The notes under the pieces: generated by a model
Seen by the model: the letters and a program-made list of their open reading frames with translations, nothing else
What the model was told of the DNA's origin: nothing
The model's database searches: none
Shown: one piece after another, positions 40,867 to 52,329 of the stretch
Position numbering within the stretch: position 1 is the stretch's first letter
How the letters are laid out: each line of letters begins with the position of its first letter
Position numbers and translations under genes: made by a program
Assembly: GCA_905221615.1 (NCBI GenBank)
Contig: CAJNDT010001225.1
Coordinates: 186,001-250,000, forward strand
DNA length: 64,000 nucleotides
From: Symbiodinium sp. CCMP2592
Taxonomy: Eukaryota; Sar; Dinophyceae; Suessiales; Symbiodiniaceae
Direction: 5' to 3'

Positions 40867-41188
40867 TACTTGGAGGGTCATGGGACTTAGTAAGTAAGGG
40901 ATCCTTTAAGAGTCCCTTTGAAGGAATCTATAGGGGTTCCTTAAAGGGATTTATGGGGTTTAGGGTTTAGGGTCCACTTGGAGGGTCATGGGACTTAGTA
41001 AGGTTTATGGCTCCTGTTAATAAGGGTACTATAGGGTTCTATAATAGGGTTCCTTAAAGGGATCTATAGGGGTTCTATAATGGGGATCTGGGACTTAGTA
41101 AGTAAGGTTATACGTACATTAAGTGGGGTCATAAGCATAGTTAGCCTAATCATAACCCTAGTTACTAAGTCCCATGATCCTTCAAGTA
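40867..41188. mobile_element. Compound family C element
   Basis: A C element whose left arm appears three times (40867, 40977 and about 41089), the copies separated by TTCCTTAAAGGGATCTATAG-type blocks that end in GGGTTTAGGGTTTAGGGT. Single normal right arm. TA borders. Confidence 0.85.
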
Positions 41189-41752
41189 TGGTCCCCCGCA
41201 GACTTGCTTGTTGCGGGCGCATTTCTGGGGGATTCATTCGAGGTGGGAGACTTGAAGGGGGGCTTGAAGGAGCTTGAAGGAAGACTTCAAGGGGGGCTTC
41301 AAGAGCTTGAAGGAGGACTTAAGGGGGACTCAAGGGGGCTTCAAGTGGGAACTTGCGGGAAAACTGAGGTTAAGGGGGCTTCAATTGGGCTTTGGGGTTT
41401 AAGGTTTATAAGGGTGTAGTTGCTGGCGTATCGTTAGGGGTTTGGTTGCTGGCACAGGGCTTGGGTTTGTAAGGTTTGTAAGGGTTTAGGGTGCCCGTTG
41501 CTGTCGCTGCTGCTCGTGGTGCGTCTTTCCACAGCTTTTAGGTTCTTTCCAAGTTCCAGCAAGCAGACACTGCGAAACGAGACACTTGCTTACACCTTCA
41601 CTTCTAGGACACCGTCACACGTTTCAATGACTGTTGCCTTGCCAGGACAGAGGATCCTCGTATACCCTCGTGGAACCCTTATAGAGCCGTTTCTGGGACC
41701 ATTAAGGGACGCATAAATGCCTTACCTTAAACCCTAAACCCTGAATCCTAAG

Positions 41753-41849
41753 CTGGGTTGGCCTTTAAACACCCTGAACAATATTTATATATAGGGTCCC
41801 TTATAAACCCAAATAAGGAAAATAAAAAATGTCCCAAAATCCAACCTAG
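41753..41849. mobile_element. Family K element
   Basis: Complete and very close to 31081-31170. Confidence 0.88.
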
Positions 41850-41865
41850 TAAGCCTGGAATCCTC

Positions 41866-41965
41866 GGCCCTAAACCCTAAAAACCCTAAACCTTAAACCC
41901 TAAACCCCAAACCCTAAACCCTAAACCCTAGACTCCTGAATCCTAAACCCTAAATCCTCAGCCCT
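41866..41965. repeat. CCCTAAA tract
   Basis: About 12 units with few changes. Confidence 0.9.
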
Positions 41966-42047
41966 AACATTGCGTCTCCGGCGAGGCAGACTGGAGGTAC
42001 TCGGGCAGACGGCTCGCAGCAAGCCTCCCAAGGTGCGGATCTCTACG

Positions 42048-42220
42048 TATAGAGGCCTTAATAGTAGGCTAGGGTTCCTTCAAAAGGGGGCTACCATAAG
42101 GGATCTGCACTTTAAAGGGGTCTATAGGGGATCTATAGTAGGGTCTATGATATAGGGGCCTTAATAAGTAGAATAGGGCTCTCCTTAAAGGGGTCTATAA
42201 GGGATCTATAATAGGGTTCT
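42048..42220. repeat. Partial family I arms with TCTATAGGGG blocks
   Basis: Two left arms of family I (42050 and 42155) each followed by AAAGGGGTCTATAAGGGATC-type sequence; no right arms. Confidence 0.6.
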
Positions 42221-42224
42221 ATAC

Positions 42225-42333
42225 TCTAGGGGCCTTAATAACTAGAATAGGGCTTTGGCAGGGGGTGACATTATACCATAATTATAACCAGGAACCACCA
42301 ACATAGAACAGGTAAATATTTAGGCCCTTGCAG
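42225..42333. mobile_element. Family I element
   Basis: Both arms, centre CATTATACCATAATTATAAC. Confidence 0.78.
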
Positions 42334-42575
42334 TACTTTCATGATGCTAGTTGTTTTGTAAAGGGCCTCTCGTCGTTTGTGCAGCTAAAATTTTGGTGTT
42401 TGAAGCTTTGCAGACTTCATTGGGGGCAGTTTTGCTTGTTGACACAGGGTTGGGGAGTGGTGCTGGAGTTTTCAGGATTTGGATTTCGTGCTTAGGGGAT
42501 CCGAAAGTTGCGGCTGTTTGGGTTCACAGCAAGGGGTGTCTGGTTTGGGGGTACCGGGTGGAGATTGAAGGCTTA

Positions 42576-42687
42576 ATATAGGAGCCTTCACAACTATTAG
42601 AATAGGGTTCTCGGTTTTGGGGCCCACTACACTATAACTATAATGAGGAACCCCCAAAATACTCTTGGTAAGTGTTTAAGCTTCTAA
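42576..42687. mobile_element. Family I element
   Basis: Both arms; left arm carries an extra CACAACTA. Confidence 0.75.
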
Positions 42688-42770
42688 TCTTAGGATTCCA
42701 AAGAGAAGGCATTCCTCCGAAACAGGCCAGATGTACTGGCAGCTTGTTGGGCCTTAATCTCAAGCCAAAT

Positions 42771-42870
42771 GGGAAATTCCGAAAATAGGGGACCCTAATA
42801 TAGTACCATAAATAGTAGGATCCTTATTATAAGGACCCCAAAATAAGGTGCCCCTAATTTTCGGAAACTC
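42771..42870. mobile_element. TIR element, family F
   Basis: Almost complete; right arm stops at CGGAAACTC and passes into CCCTAAACCC. Confidence 0.9.
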
Positions 42871-42879
42871 TAAACCCTA

Positions 42880-42960
42880 AACCCTTTATAGAACCCTTAT
42901 AGATCCCTTTAAAGGAACCCCTATAGATCCCTTTAAAGGAACCCTAAGAAACCCCTAATC
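42880..42960. repeat. CCCTTTAAAGGAACCCC repeat block
   Basis: Three units of CCCTATAGATCCCTTTAAAGGAA. Related blocks at 13049, 40895, 41040, 42115, 49867, 51690 and 52496. Confidence 0.75.
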
Positions 42961-43077
42961 TTAACACCAGAAGGCCCCAAATGCTATACCCTCATCCTAA
43001 AGCCTCGCTCCAAAACCTGACGTCCCATCTTTCCAACCCGGCGCTGCCTTCTGAGTTCTAAGCCTTAAGACTCTACT

Positions 43078-43190
43078 ATAGGGGGCCTTAATGCTTAGAG
43101 TAGGTTTGGGGGGGTATATTGTACTATAATTATAACAAGGAACCTTCCAAACGCCATTGTAATTCATCAGGCCTCTACATTAACACCCCA
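43078..43190. mobile_element. Family I element
   Basis: Both arms; right arm diverged. Confidence 0.7.
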
Positions 43191-43203
43191 GGACTAAATC
43201 CCC

Positions 43204-43272
43204 CTTAGAACCATAATGAAACTATCTATTTTTAATATTCTCTTGGAACAAAAATTCAAACAAAAATCCTAA
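43204..43272. mobile_element. Family Y repeat, copy 1
   Basis: CTTAGAACCATAATGAAAC to AAATCCTAAG; inverted CTTAG ends like family X. Copy 2 at 53769-53835. Confidence 0.7.
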
Positions 43273-43991
43273 GCAGACTATAGAGAAAGCCAAGCTTTCG
43301 CCTCTCATCTTGGCCCAACTGATGGCGTGCGGCACCACTCGGACCCAAAGCTATGGTGAGATCAACAAGAACCTGACATGAGCCAGGGGTTTATGGGCTC
43401 AGGGTTTAGGGTTTATAATACGGAGGGTTTAGGGCAGGGCCTCTACATAGATCTTTAATTCGGAAGTTCTCCCAGAGATACAACAGCCTGTAAACCATGT
43501 GGCCGGCGATCTAAACCTTCAATGCTCATCTGGGCCGTAGGGGCCCCAGCAGCAAAAGCACCTAAATCTTCTAGAACGCGACAGGAACCCTTACAGGAAC
43601 GCTTTCGGGTCGTCTGGTTTTTTCCTTATCTAGACCACCGGCAGGATCTGGAAATTAGAACCCCTACGTAATTTGGTGGCCGACACGCTACCTGAAAGGG
43701 GGTAGCATGAATAAGGATCTGCTCGTGCCTGTCGGCTCCTCCCAAGCGTCTCATGGTCTCCCCAGTAAAGGACCAATAAACGCCAAACAAAGCATCTTAG
43801 GCAGCCTGACCTACCCAAACCCCAAAATCGACCATATTCAAAATCTACACCCACAGCCTGAACTCTAGACCCTTAATCCTGAACTAAAACCTGAAACCCC
43901 AGACCCCTAAACCCTGAACTAAAGCCCTAGACCAGAGACCCCAATAAACTCTAAACCTTGAACTAAATCCCAAACCCTAATTACGAAGTAC

Positions 43992-44093
43992 TGTAGGAGC
44001 CTTGATAGTTAGAATAGGGCATTGGGGCCCATTATACTATACTTATAATATGGAACCCCCAAAATCTTATAGGTAGTTATTTTGGCCCCCTAT
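43992..44093. mobile_element. Family I element
   Basis: Well preserved copy. Confidence 0.8.
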
Positions 44094-44103
44094 CGTAATT
44101 ACG

Positions 44104-44184
44104 AAGTGGGTGGGTGTCGTATTATAATACGGCACGTATTATTTAGGGTACCCAAAAAGGGACCTTAATTTTGACAACTACCCA
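44104..44184. mobile_element. TIR element, family E, left half deleted
   Basis: GGGTGGGTGTC followed directly by the second half of the element. Confidence 0.8.
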
Positions 44185-44185
44185 A

Positions 44186-44294
44186 CTAAGCTCGCCGAGC
44201 TGCATTGAGCACCGTGGAGGTGAGCACCGGAGAGTTCCACTCAAACGCGGTCACAAGGGGAGCCACCTCCAAACCCCCAAAGCCCACTGAGCCC
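44186..44294 (-). CDS. Exon-like island
   Basis: Minus frame entered after AACCAG beside the B element: VGFGGLEVAPLVTAFEWNSP then VLTSTVLNAARRA and TAG. GC-rich third positions. The + strand is less continuous. Unknown. Confidence 0.3.
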
Positions 44295-44299
44295 TGGTT

Positions 44300-44435
44300 T
44301 ACTTGGAGGGTCGGGGGACTTAGTAAGTAGGTAGTAAGTAGACTTATAAGTACCCTAAAAGGGATCCTAATTGGGGTTATGGTACTTATAAGTCCCTAAA
44401 ATATCCAGTTACTATTTCCCCCGACCCTCCAAGTA
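44300..44435. mobile_element. TIR element, family B
   Basis: Complete, TA borders. Confidence 0.93.
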
Positions 44436-44804
44436 GGGTTTAGGGCTTCGGGTGTAGGGTTTAGGATCCCTAGACTCCTAGATCTCCAAACCCCAAACCC
44501 ACTGGGCCCTAAAAGAAAGCTAAACCAAACACTCCTAAACCTCTACACCCCAAACCCCTGAACCCTAAATAAGCCCTGATTCTCGCAGGGCTGCTAGAAA
44601 GGGTCTCTTGTAAAAGATTCCCTGGGGCATTCAATAAAGGCTTCATCACAGGTTGCAAATTGATTTGGTCTGCACTTGATTGCTTCAGTGTCCGTCCGTC
44701 TGCTTGTGCGCCCCATGTGGCTGTGCTTGTTCTGTCGCTTCCGTTGTTTGCTCGCCCAGTTTGTTTCTAAGGGCGCATGGTCCAGGTTTTAAATTTTGGG
44801 GTTT

Positions 44805-44885
44805 CACCCTAAACCCTAAACCCTGAACCCTAAACCCCTAAACCCCTAACCCCTAAACCCCGAAAGCCCGAAAGCCCTTAACCCC
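44805..44885. repeat. CCCTAAA tract
   Basis: About ten imperfect units. Confidence 0.88.
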
Positions 44886-45034
44886 AAGCCCTAGACGTTG
44901 CAGCTTGCCTCTGGTGGAGCTCCGAGTCCCCCCAACTGCCGACCCAGTAGTATGAGGTTTGTGGGAAGTCTGGCTCTGGGGATTTACGGTTGAGGGTTGA
45001 TGGTTTAGGAGTGCAGGGTGAGGCCTTTGTACTG

Positions 45035-45061
45035 TTTTTTTTTTTTTTTTTTTTTTTTTTT
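45035..45061. repeat. Poly-T run (27)
   Basis: Uninterrupted T run; could be the A-tail of a minus-strand retrocopy, but no tail-adjacent gene or target duplication was seen. Confidence 0.95.
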
Positions 45062-45354
45062 ACGGCGTTTCTGTGCTTAGTTTGTAAGGCCCTTCTGATG
45101 AGTTTATGACTGATACGGTCTTCATAAAGGCTGTGGAATGGGCTTGAGAAAAGGGTTCTATGTACCCGACTAATCACTAATCTTAATCGGAAAGCCTGAA
45201 CCAAGTCTTGATGGCTGACACTGATTGACGATCGCCGACCGAAGCATAAACCCTAAATCCCAAACCACTCGCTCTCGGAGTCTTAGGATGCAGCAGCAGA
45301 AGACTTGGCTCATACCCGAGAACCCTAAATCATGGTTTAGGGTTTGAGGGTACA

Positions 45355-45457
45355 ATACAGAAGCCTGAACAATTGGAAGAGGGTTTTGGGGCCCATTATA
45401 CAGTAGTTATGAAAAGGAACGCCCAAATAGTATAGGTAATTATTTAAGCCCTTGTAT
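45355..45457. mobile_element. Family I element
   Basis: Both arms, left arm diverged. Confidence 0.72.
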
Positions 45458-45547
45458 TAGTGCTCTGACATTGGCTCTGAATCATTAGACTGAGCTTATT
45501 ACGGAGTTTTACAATACCTCGCTCCATGTTAAGACCGAAGCATCCAT

Positions 45548-45720
45548 CCTACATCCTAAAACCTAGAACCCTAAGCCCTGGAACCCTAAACTTAAACCCT
45601 AAAACATTAAACCCCTAAGCCCTAAGTGTTGCACTAAAACCTAGAACCCTAAGCCCTGAAACCCTAAACTCCAACCCTAAAACATTAAACCCCTATAGAC
45701 CCTAAGTGTTACTAAGCCCG
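45548..45720. repeat. Duplicated CCCTAAA-rich block
   Basis: CTAAAACCTAGAACCCTAAG to ACCCCTA...CCCTAAGTGTT occurs twice about 85 bp apart, a local tandem duplication of degenerate telomere-like DNA. Confidence 0.8.
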
Positions 45721-45813
45721 AAAGCCTGAAACCCTCAACCAGGTCGCGCGCCTGGATGTCCTCAGGCCAACTGCATCCTCAAACGGAAACCCGGTCGAGC
45801 TCAGGGTTTAACG

Positions 45814-45920
45814 TAGGGGCCTTAATCATTAGTATAGGGTTCTGGGGGTTCCTTATTATAACTATAGTAGACTTTACCCCCAAACCCTATTCTAAGTATT
45901 CATGCCAGTATCGTAGGGGT
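45814..45920. mobile_element. Family I element
   Basis: Left arm typical; right arm in the CCCAAACCCTATTCTAAGTA form. Confidence 0.68.
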
Positions 45921-46199
45921 TAGGGTTCCGGCTGTATGGGTGAGGGTTGGCTTTTTTCCTTATCTACGGTCGGGTTAGGGTTAAGCTTTAGGGCTTTCAA
46001 GGTTTGGGCTTTAGGGTCGTAGTGATCTTGTCATTGTGCTGATTCTTAAACTCTTCTTCAGTCTTACAGGACGGAGACTCACGAGGCTCATGGACGGGGC
46101 TACGGCGCCCTCCTTGCAGTAACCTACATACTAAAGCCCACGATGCTGCAAGGAGGAATATCCAGCGGGGCTCGCCAAAGGTCATAGTCTAGGGGTCTT

Positions 46200-46560
46200 C
46201 ATACTTGAGTAATTAGGGTTTTGAGAAAGCTCCAGCTCTCTTCATGATAACCATAATGAAGTGCCCTACAGGAACTGGTTCGGTACTATCTCCGTGGGAG
46301 CTTCGCTGGTGCATCAGGATTCTCTTAGCGCACTTCAAGCCTCAAAGAGAGCAAGGGCAAAACCGAGCACACTAGAAACCAGAGGCCCGAAACCTAAAAC
46401 AAAAACCAACACTCTTCAACTGAATCCCTAGAAACCTAAACCCGAAGCCATAAAACCTTAACTAAGCCGCAAAACCAACTGTTAAACTTAAAACCTCTGT
46501 TTCAACCCTAAACCCTAAACCAGGAGACCTTCGGGATTTGAGCAGTGCTTGTGGGTCTTA
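46200..46560. other. Unassigned stretch
   Basis: No element family or coding frame recognised. Confidence 0.5.
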
Positions 46561-46564
46561 AAGC

Positions 46565-46655
46565 CCTCTGACGGGTTTTGGGGGTTTAGGGCTTAGGGGC
46601 TTAGGGGCTTAGGGTTCAGCGTTTAGGGGTTTAGGGTTTAGGGGCTTAGGAGGAT
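46565..46655. repeat. TTTAGGG-like tract
   Basis: GGGGCTTAGGGG and GTTTAGGG units. Confidence 0.8.
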
Positions 46656-47637
46656 GTAGGGTTGACACTACTCGGGGCTTGATGATTTGTGAATGCTTCA
46701 GTGGGGGTGTATGCTCATTAGCAATACATCGGGGCCTGGCATATCCAAACGGAGTATCGGATCTGCTGGTTTGACCCTTTTCATCTCTTTTCGTCTGTTG
46801 TGGGGTCTCTGTCTGTGTACTCATGAAACTATGAACCCATCGAAACCACCAAACCCTACACCCTAATCCATCCTCATTCCCTAAACCCCCAGCCTAAACC
46901 CTAAACCCTCAACCCCTAAGCCTTACAGCGGATCCTTCTGGCAAACCCCCGGTGGAGAGGACGCCAACTGCTGCTGCAAGATCATCGGCAGCCTCAGTTG
47001 CTCGACTCTATGGTTTAGGGTTTAGGGTTTAGGGTTTGGGTTTAGCATTGCAAAAGACTCCAAAAGGGCTCTGCAAGTGCTCTGTGGGGTTCTTTCTGTG
47101 AGGATGCTGCAGGAGTTCTGTATCAAGGGTCTGCAGGAGCTTTTTGAATGGCTTTGAATTGGGGTGTTTGGATACTTGGGGATTAAAGCGATTAAGGATT
47201 TCGGCTTAGGGCAGAGTTCAGGACAGCAGTGCTGCAACACCTAGGACATAGATAAACTCTTAACCCCCAAAAACCCCTAAACCTGAACGGCCCAGTGCAC
47301 TGATGCGGAAGTCTCCGGAGTTGCGCGTTAGGTCGAGCTTCTTGGATTACGACCCTCGGGTGCTTTTTTGTGGGCAGTGAAGGGTCAGAACTCATGCAGT
47401 CAGTATTGCGTCTTTTGCTTGTTTCTTTGAGAGGCTAGTTGGGCCTAGATGATGCAGGAACCTAGTCAAGAACTCCCAATCATTACTAGGGCTCATCGAT
47501 GCTCTTAGTGCTTAACAGCTCAAGGGAATTAGAAAGTGGGTCATATATGTAGGGCCACGGTTCAGGATAGCCTCAGTTATATGGGACTCAAAACCCCAAT
47601 TCTATCTATCAATCTACTTACTACGTCTCTTGATCAC

Positions 47638-47879
47638 TTACTCTTGAACCCAAATAACCCTATATACATAGAGTCCGTACCATATCGGAGACCTTGGCAC
47701 GTAATGATTAGCAGTTTGGGTTTGTGGGATAGGCTTGTCGGACGTAGGTATCACATATTGCGAGGTGAGATTAACAACACCCGCATCCATCACAGTCAAT
47801 CTGAATGCTTCCTGAACTCTCTTTCCATCAAGAAGGAACACTGTAGCAATATCATTCAATAGCCTTCCTACATATCTTT
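47638..47879 (-). CDS. Probable exon bounded by a family T element
   Basis: Minus frame containing ERYVGRLLNDIATVFLLDGK, RVQEAFRLTVMDAGVVNLTS and a less convincing tail. It begins exactly at the TIR border, where the minus strand reads AATAGTAG. A + frame is open over the same DNA. No family recognised. Confidence 0.32.
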
Positions 47880-47985
47880 CTACTATTTGCTTAAGAACCC
47901 CCAAAAAATAAAAAATATATTCCTCATGGGGGTAATATAGGGATTATTATTTTCATTTTTTGGGGGTTTCTTAAGCAAATAGTAG
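47880..47985. mobile_element. TIR element, family T, near-perfect palindrome arms
   Basis: Arms of about 34 bp starting CTACTATTTGCTTAAGAA and then CCCCCAAAAAATRAAAA. CTTT at 47876-47879 and 47986-47989 is a clean 4-bp target duplication. Only copy seen. Confidence 0.92.
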
Positions 47986-48086
47986 CTTTATAACCAAAAG
48001 CACCGAAAGGCCCAGTTCAAACGCTTAGGCTTCTATGCTACATCGTGTGGTTCATGTAGGGCGAGCATGGTCAGAGGTGATTATAT

Positions 48087-48192
48087 GGGAGCTTTCGAAA
48101 ATAGGGGGACCCTAATATAGTAATTACCCTTAATGGTAGGATCCCTATTACAAGGACCCCAACATGAGGTACCCCTATTTTCGGAAACCCCC
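48087..48192. mobile_element. TIR element, family F
   Basis: Complete; a small ATTACCC insertion in the left half. Confidence 0.9.
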
Positions 48193-48332
48193 ATATATGC
48201 CTGAGCACATCTGCACTCGGTGCCGACGGCAGCGCGCGAAGAAGCGCCGGGAGGGCGTCGGCGGCGAAAGCAGAAGTCTTCCCTTTTAAGGGCCGAGCTT
48301 GTGATGGTGGGCTTTCGGGTTGAAGATATACG

Positions 48333-48435
48333 GGTGGTTGTCAAAATTATGGTCCCTTTTTGGGGTCCCTGATATATAGTACGGCGCCTAATATTTAGGG
48401 TGCCCAAAAAGGGACCATAATTTTGATAACCACCC
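48333..48435. mobile_element. TIR element, family E
   Basis: Complete; ATAC and ATAT at the borders. Confidence 0.92.
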
Positions 48436-48469
48436 ATATGGATACACGGGCATAAGTTTTGCTTCATGT

Positions 48470-48580
48470 ACCTACCTAGACCTAATAAACCCTACTTTTT
48501 TGTAGGTTCTTATTATAAACCCTAATATGGGATTTCTAGGGACCCTACAAAAAAGTAGGTTCTGGTAGGTTAAGGTAGAT
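48470..48580. mobile_element. TIR element, family J
   Basis: Arms CCCTACTTTTTTGTAGG and CCTACAAAAAAGTAGG; outer CCTACCTAGACC/GGTAGGTTAAGGTAG. Confidence 0.86.
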
Positions 48581-48780
48581 CTCGTATTCTTGGAAGAGGG
48601 GGCTCCCAGGCTCGAGGTGCCCCGCTTTTCCTGTACCGTAGACTCTTGTCCCGCCCTCGACCCTGAGGGCAACCGGGAACTCCACACTAACACTCCCAGC
48701 CGAGGAACAATAATGGACTTCTGGGGGGGGGTTAGGGTTTAGGGTTTAGGGTTTTGGATTTGTTGTAGTATTCTTAGACA

Positions 48781-48882
48781 AGGGTGATAATATGAATCCT
48801 TCATTACCCAGTATAAGGAATATGCCATTGTTCCCATAGTCTAGGGTCCTTAGAGTAATGCAGTGTTTATATCATTAACAGT
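48781..48882. mobile_element. TIR element, family A (diverged)
   Basis: Both arms with several changes (GGTGATAATATGAATCC; CATTAACAGTA). Confidence 0.84.
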
Positions 48883-49252
48883 AGGGAGAATGAGGGGATG
48901 GTATTCTCTTTGTTCTGAACTATCCAGCGATCTCCGACGGAGCTCGTATTGAGAACAGGATGCTGTGGCAAGGGCTGAACTGTCGGCAGCCCTAAACATT
49001 GCTTGGGATTTACTGGGCCCACGCTGCCTCGGCATACTATCATATCCCTCGGTATCTCCCCGAACGCAAGCTAAACTTAAATCGCCCTGTACAGTACGGT
49101 TTTATCAACTATGGGGGGGGATCGTCGTTCTGGAAATGCTTGCTTGATGTGTCAAGAGCCTAATAAGATCGTAGCTTCCAGACCCTCAAAGCAAATCCTC
49201 GTCCAACAACGCTACACCCCGAACTCCAGTTGCAAAGCTCTAAACCCGAGCC

Positions 49253-49316
49253 TGAACCCTAAACCCTAAACCCCAAACCCTAAACCCTAAACCCTAAACC
49301 CCAACCCCCAAACGGC
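49253..49316. repeat. CCCTAAA array
   Basis: About nine units. An open island follows (49318-49364, + TATPLPGGSGPEQ then GTGATA), too short to call. Confidence 0.9.
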
Positions 49317-49396
49317 CACACCATTACCGGGAGGATCAGGACCTGAACAGGTGATATGAGTGGCTCTGGTACTTCTTACCGAGCCTCTTCAGCCCT

Positions 49397-49505
49397 TAAG
49401 CCCTAAACCCTCAAACCCTAAACCCTCAACCCCTAAACCCCTAAACCCTACACTCTGAACCCTGAACCCTAAACCCCTAAGCCCTGAACCCTAATAAACC
49501 CTCAA
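49397..49505. repeat. CCCTAAA-like tract
   Basis: About 14 degenerate units. Confidence 0.88.
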
Positions 49506-49509
49506 ACGC

Positions 49510-50595
49510 AAGCTCGCACGACTCCCTGGGAATCAATACAAAGCCTGCAGGCATGGATCCTTTATCCCAACACACTCGGCAGGGCCCTCTTGATCTTTCT
49601 TGAATCCTCAGAATCTCAAGCCTGAAACGCTAAACCCTAAAATTTGAAACTCTCAAAACCCCTAACGCCCTACGCCCTGAACCCCCAAACCCCTAAACTC
49701 TGATACCCTCATGCCCTGATACCATAATACCCCCAGCGCGGCCTTCTTGACCACAGGCGAGATTGCACAGCGCCGCGGCGGCGGCGCCCGAGATTTCAGC
49801 GTTGGACAACGCTCGGACCAACCTCGTCTTATTGCTCTTGGGTTTTCTCAAGGGCCTCGGTTTCCTGTAAAGGGTCCTATAACGGGATCTATAAGGGGTC
49901 CCTTGGAATCCATAAGGGTTTAGGAGATCGGGTTTAGGAGTTTAGGGCGTTTGGGGTTTAGCCTTGTTGGCTTGTGTTCTGTTCAACTGTTCCGGGTTGC
50001 GGTCTGGCATTATCCTAAACACTGATACCCCGGACCCTCAAAGCCTTCCGTGACTCGTTGAACCAGCCCATGAACATCGTGTGCGCGTGCATGAGCCAGG
50101 CATTTTTTGCCTTGCAAAAATTAGAGAAAGCTGTAGTGCCTCCCCCCAAGACAAATCTGCATAGACGCACCTGCACACGAACACAAAGCCTATACATATA
50201 CATACACATATATGTGTATCTCTTTTACATGTAATTATTGTGTATGTGCATACGTACAAATACATGCATAGATACAAACTCTCTATGATAGACACATTCT
50301 GTTTGTATACACGCACGCACATAGAGACAGACAGAAACGTGCCACCGCGCTGCGAGGGGATTGCTCGGAGCAGGCCACGCCGAAGAGGCTCCGCCCGAGC
50401 CAGGTTCCGAAGGCAGCGGAAAGTCGCCAGTCGAAGGCCTTGGTCTGATGAGAGGCCAAAAGGGGGATTTAAGATTCTTGGGGTAGGGATTCCTTAATAT
50501 GAACCCTATTATGGGAACTCTAATCCCTACTAAACCCCCATAGGCTAAAACCCCTTTAGGCCCCCTGTGATGGTCGGGTCTTGAGGTTTCGTCGC
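49510..50595. other. Unassigned stretch
   Basis: Contains an AT/CA-rich dinucleotide-like region (50190-50330), a GGATCTATAAGGGG block (49867-49920) and no convincing gene. Confidence 0.5.
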
Positions 50596-50599
50596 CTCT

Positions 50600-50700
50600 G
50601 GGTGGTTGTCAAAATTGTGATCCCTTTTTGAATCCCTAATATAGTACGGCACCTATTATTTAGGGTCCCCAAAAAGGGAACCTAATTTTGACAACTACCC
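50600..50700. mobile_element. TIR element, family E
   Basis: Complete; no clear target duplication. Confidence 0.9.
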
Positions 50701-51350
50701 ATAAGGCTGAGGGTATTGGATTTAGGGCTTCCATCAGGCCATCAGGGGTCAGGGTTTCTGACTCTCACTTAAGCTATCGTAGGCAGGAAACCGTATTGTT
50801 ATTTCTTTAGCAGTGATCCCGATTGTGGTAACTTCAATTCAATTCCGTCGCAAGAACCAGTTGTCGGGCTTGGTGGTTTAGGAATGGATTTGCTTTGGGG
50901 GTTTTATGGTTGAGGGGTTTGGGGTTTAGGGTGCATCTTTTAAGGGTTCCTTTCCGTTTGCCAAAGCTCGGGGCTTTGAAGGAGCTTTTGGTGGCTGCAG
51001 TTTTGAAGCTTGAAGTTCTTGCTAGGAAGATTGCGTTCCTGATGCAGAATTCAATCGCTTTTCGGGCTCATGCCAGCTCCTGACACTTTACCAACACCGA
51101 ACGCCAATCCCTCCGTCTGATATCGAAAGATCCGGTTCCGCATTATTCACTACGGGCGTCGAGAAGTAGAGTGGTTTTCGGGGGCGTCTTAATAGATTCA
51201 TGTAAAACGGTAAAACGTATATAGCTATATTATGGCGGCAATAAGATGTGTCTCGTTTTGGTTATTCAGTCAAGCTCAGGCTATTTGAAAACCCGTAAGA
51301 AAGCCTACCCATCGCCAACAAACACTGCAAGCACCCTACAAAGCCCAGTA
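50700..51350. other. Unassigned stretch
   Basis: A short + frame from 50895 (LLRVPFRLPKLGALKELLVA) is open to 51083; hydrophobic, unrecognised. Confidence 0.4.
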
Positions 51351-51357
51351 ACCTTGA

Positions 51358-51440
51358 TGTAGGGCCCTTGATAATTAGAATAGGGTTTTGTTTGGGGGGG
51401 TTCCTTATTTCAGTTATAGTACAATATACCACCGCAAACC
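51358..51440. mobile_element. Family I element (partial)
   Basis: Left arm and GGGGGGTTCCTTATTTCAGT centre; right arm degenerate. Confidence 0.6.
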
Positions 51441-51607
51441 CTTCCGAAACCCTGAACCCTGGCTCTTAAAGAGCCTCCAAGGAAACGCTCCAATATAGCC
51501 TTGATGATTGAACTAGGGTTGTGGAGTCATGTTCGACTATGACTGTCATGCGGACTATAAGGGAATATCAGTACAGTACCCTAAACCCGAAACTCTACGC
51601 CCCTACA

Positions 51608-51662
51608 TGGGGGTTTCCGAAAATAGGGGACCCTAATATAGTACCCTAAATAGTAGGATCCT
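51608..51662. mobile_element. TIR element, family F, left half only
   Basis: Breaks off at TAGGATCC, exactly mid-palindrome, and continues as CCCTAAACCC-like DNA. Confidence 0.85.
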
Positions 51663-51999
51663 AAACCCCAAACCCTTCATAGAACCCCTAACGGATCCCT
51701 TTAAACGACCGTAACCCTTTATAGAACCCTTATATACAGGATCCCTTTAAACGATCCCGGTGAACCCCCCGACCTGCCTGGGGAGGGGTGGGCCGCTGCG
51801 GCCACCAGCTGATCTTGCAGACCAGGATCTCCAAAATGCCTCACCAGCTCTGGCACCTCGAAGAGGGTTCGGGGTTTAGGGATCCTTATATACCTACTAT
51901 ATACCCTATATAGACTCTTAAGGGTCCCTAGAACCCCCTCAAAAAGGCCTAAGGGTCCATATTCGGGGCCCATACTTCCAACCTCGGGAGGGAGCTTCG

Positions 52000-52088
52000 T
52001 TTAGGGTTTAACTAGGGAGCTTAGGGTTCAGGGGTTTAACTAAGGTTTAGGGTTTAGGGCTTAACTAGGGTTTAGGGGTTGAGGGTTG
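52000..52088. repeat. TTTAGGG-like tract
   Basis: Units of TTTAACTAGGG alternate with TTTAGGG. Confidence 0.8.
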
Positions 52089-52203
52089 CCGGTGTTTTGA
52101 ATGAGGGCTTTCTACGATTCTGTTTATGTGAGAATTGCGTGTGGGCTTCGGTCTTGGTGCCAAGACCCTTCAAAGCTTCAGCGGTATCGGCCTTGAGGCG
52201 TTT

Positions 52204-52292
52204 ATGTCCGAAAATCGGGGACGCTAAGCTGGCACGTACCCTAAATAGTACGTGTAGGATCATTATTGTAAGGAACCCAAAGCAAGGTACCT
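52204..52292. mobile_element. TIR element, family F (degenerate)
   Basis: Recognisable from TCCGAAAATCGGGG and TAAATAGT; right arm decayed. Confidence 0.65.
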
Positions 52293-52329
52293 ACTAAGAT
52301 TTCATCATCGCAATGATTGTCTCGGTCTC

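Noticed and set aside
45035..45061. Retrocopied gene marked by a poly-T run
   Set aside because: No coding sequence adjoins the run in the right orientation and no target duplication was found.
47880..47985. Family T element as a simple frame-restoring intron between two coding pieces
   Set aside because: With the duplication removed, the frame of the right-hand minus exon meets a TAA immediately upstream, so unlike families B and G the frame is not restored.
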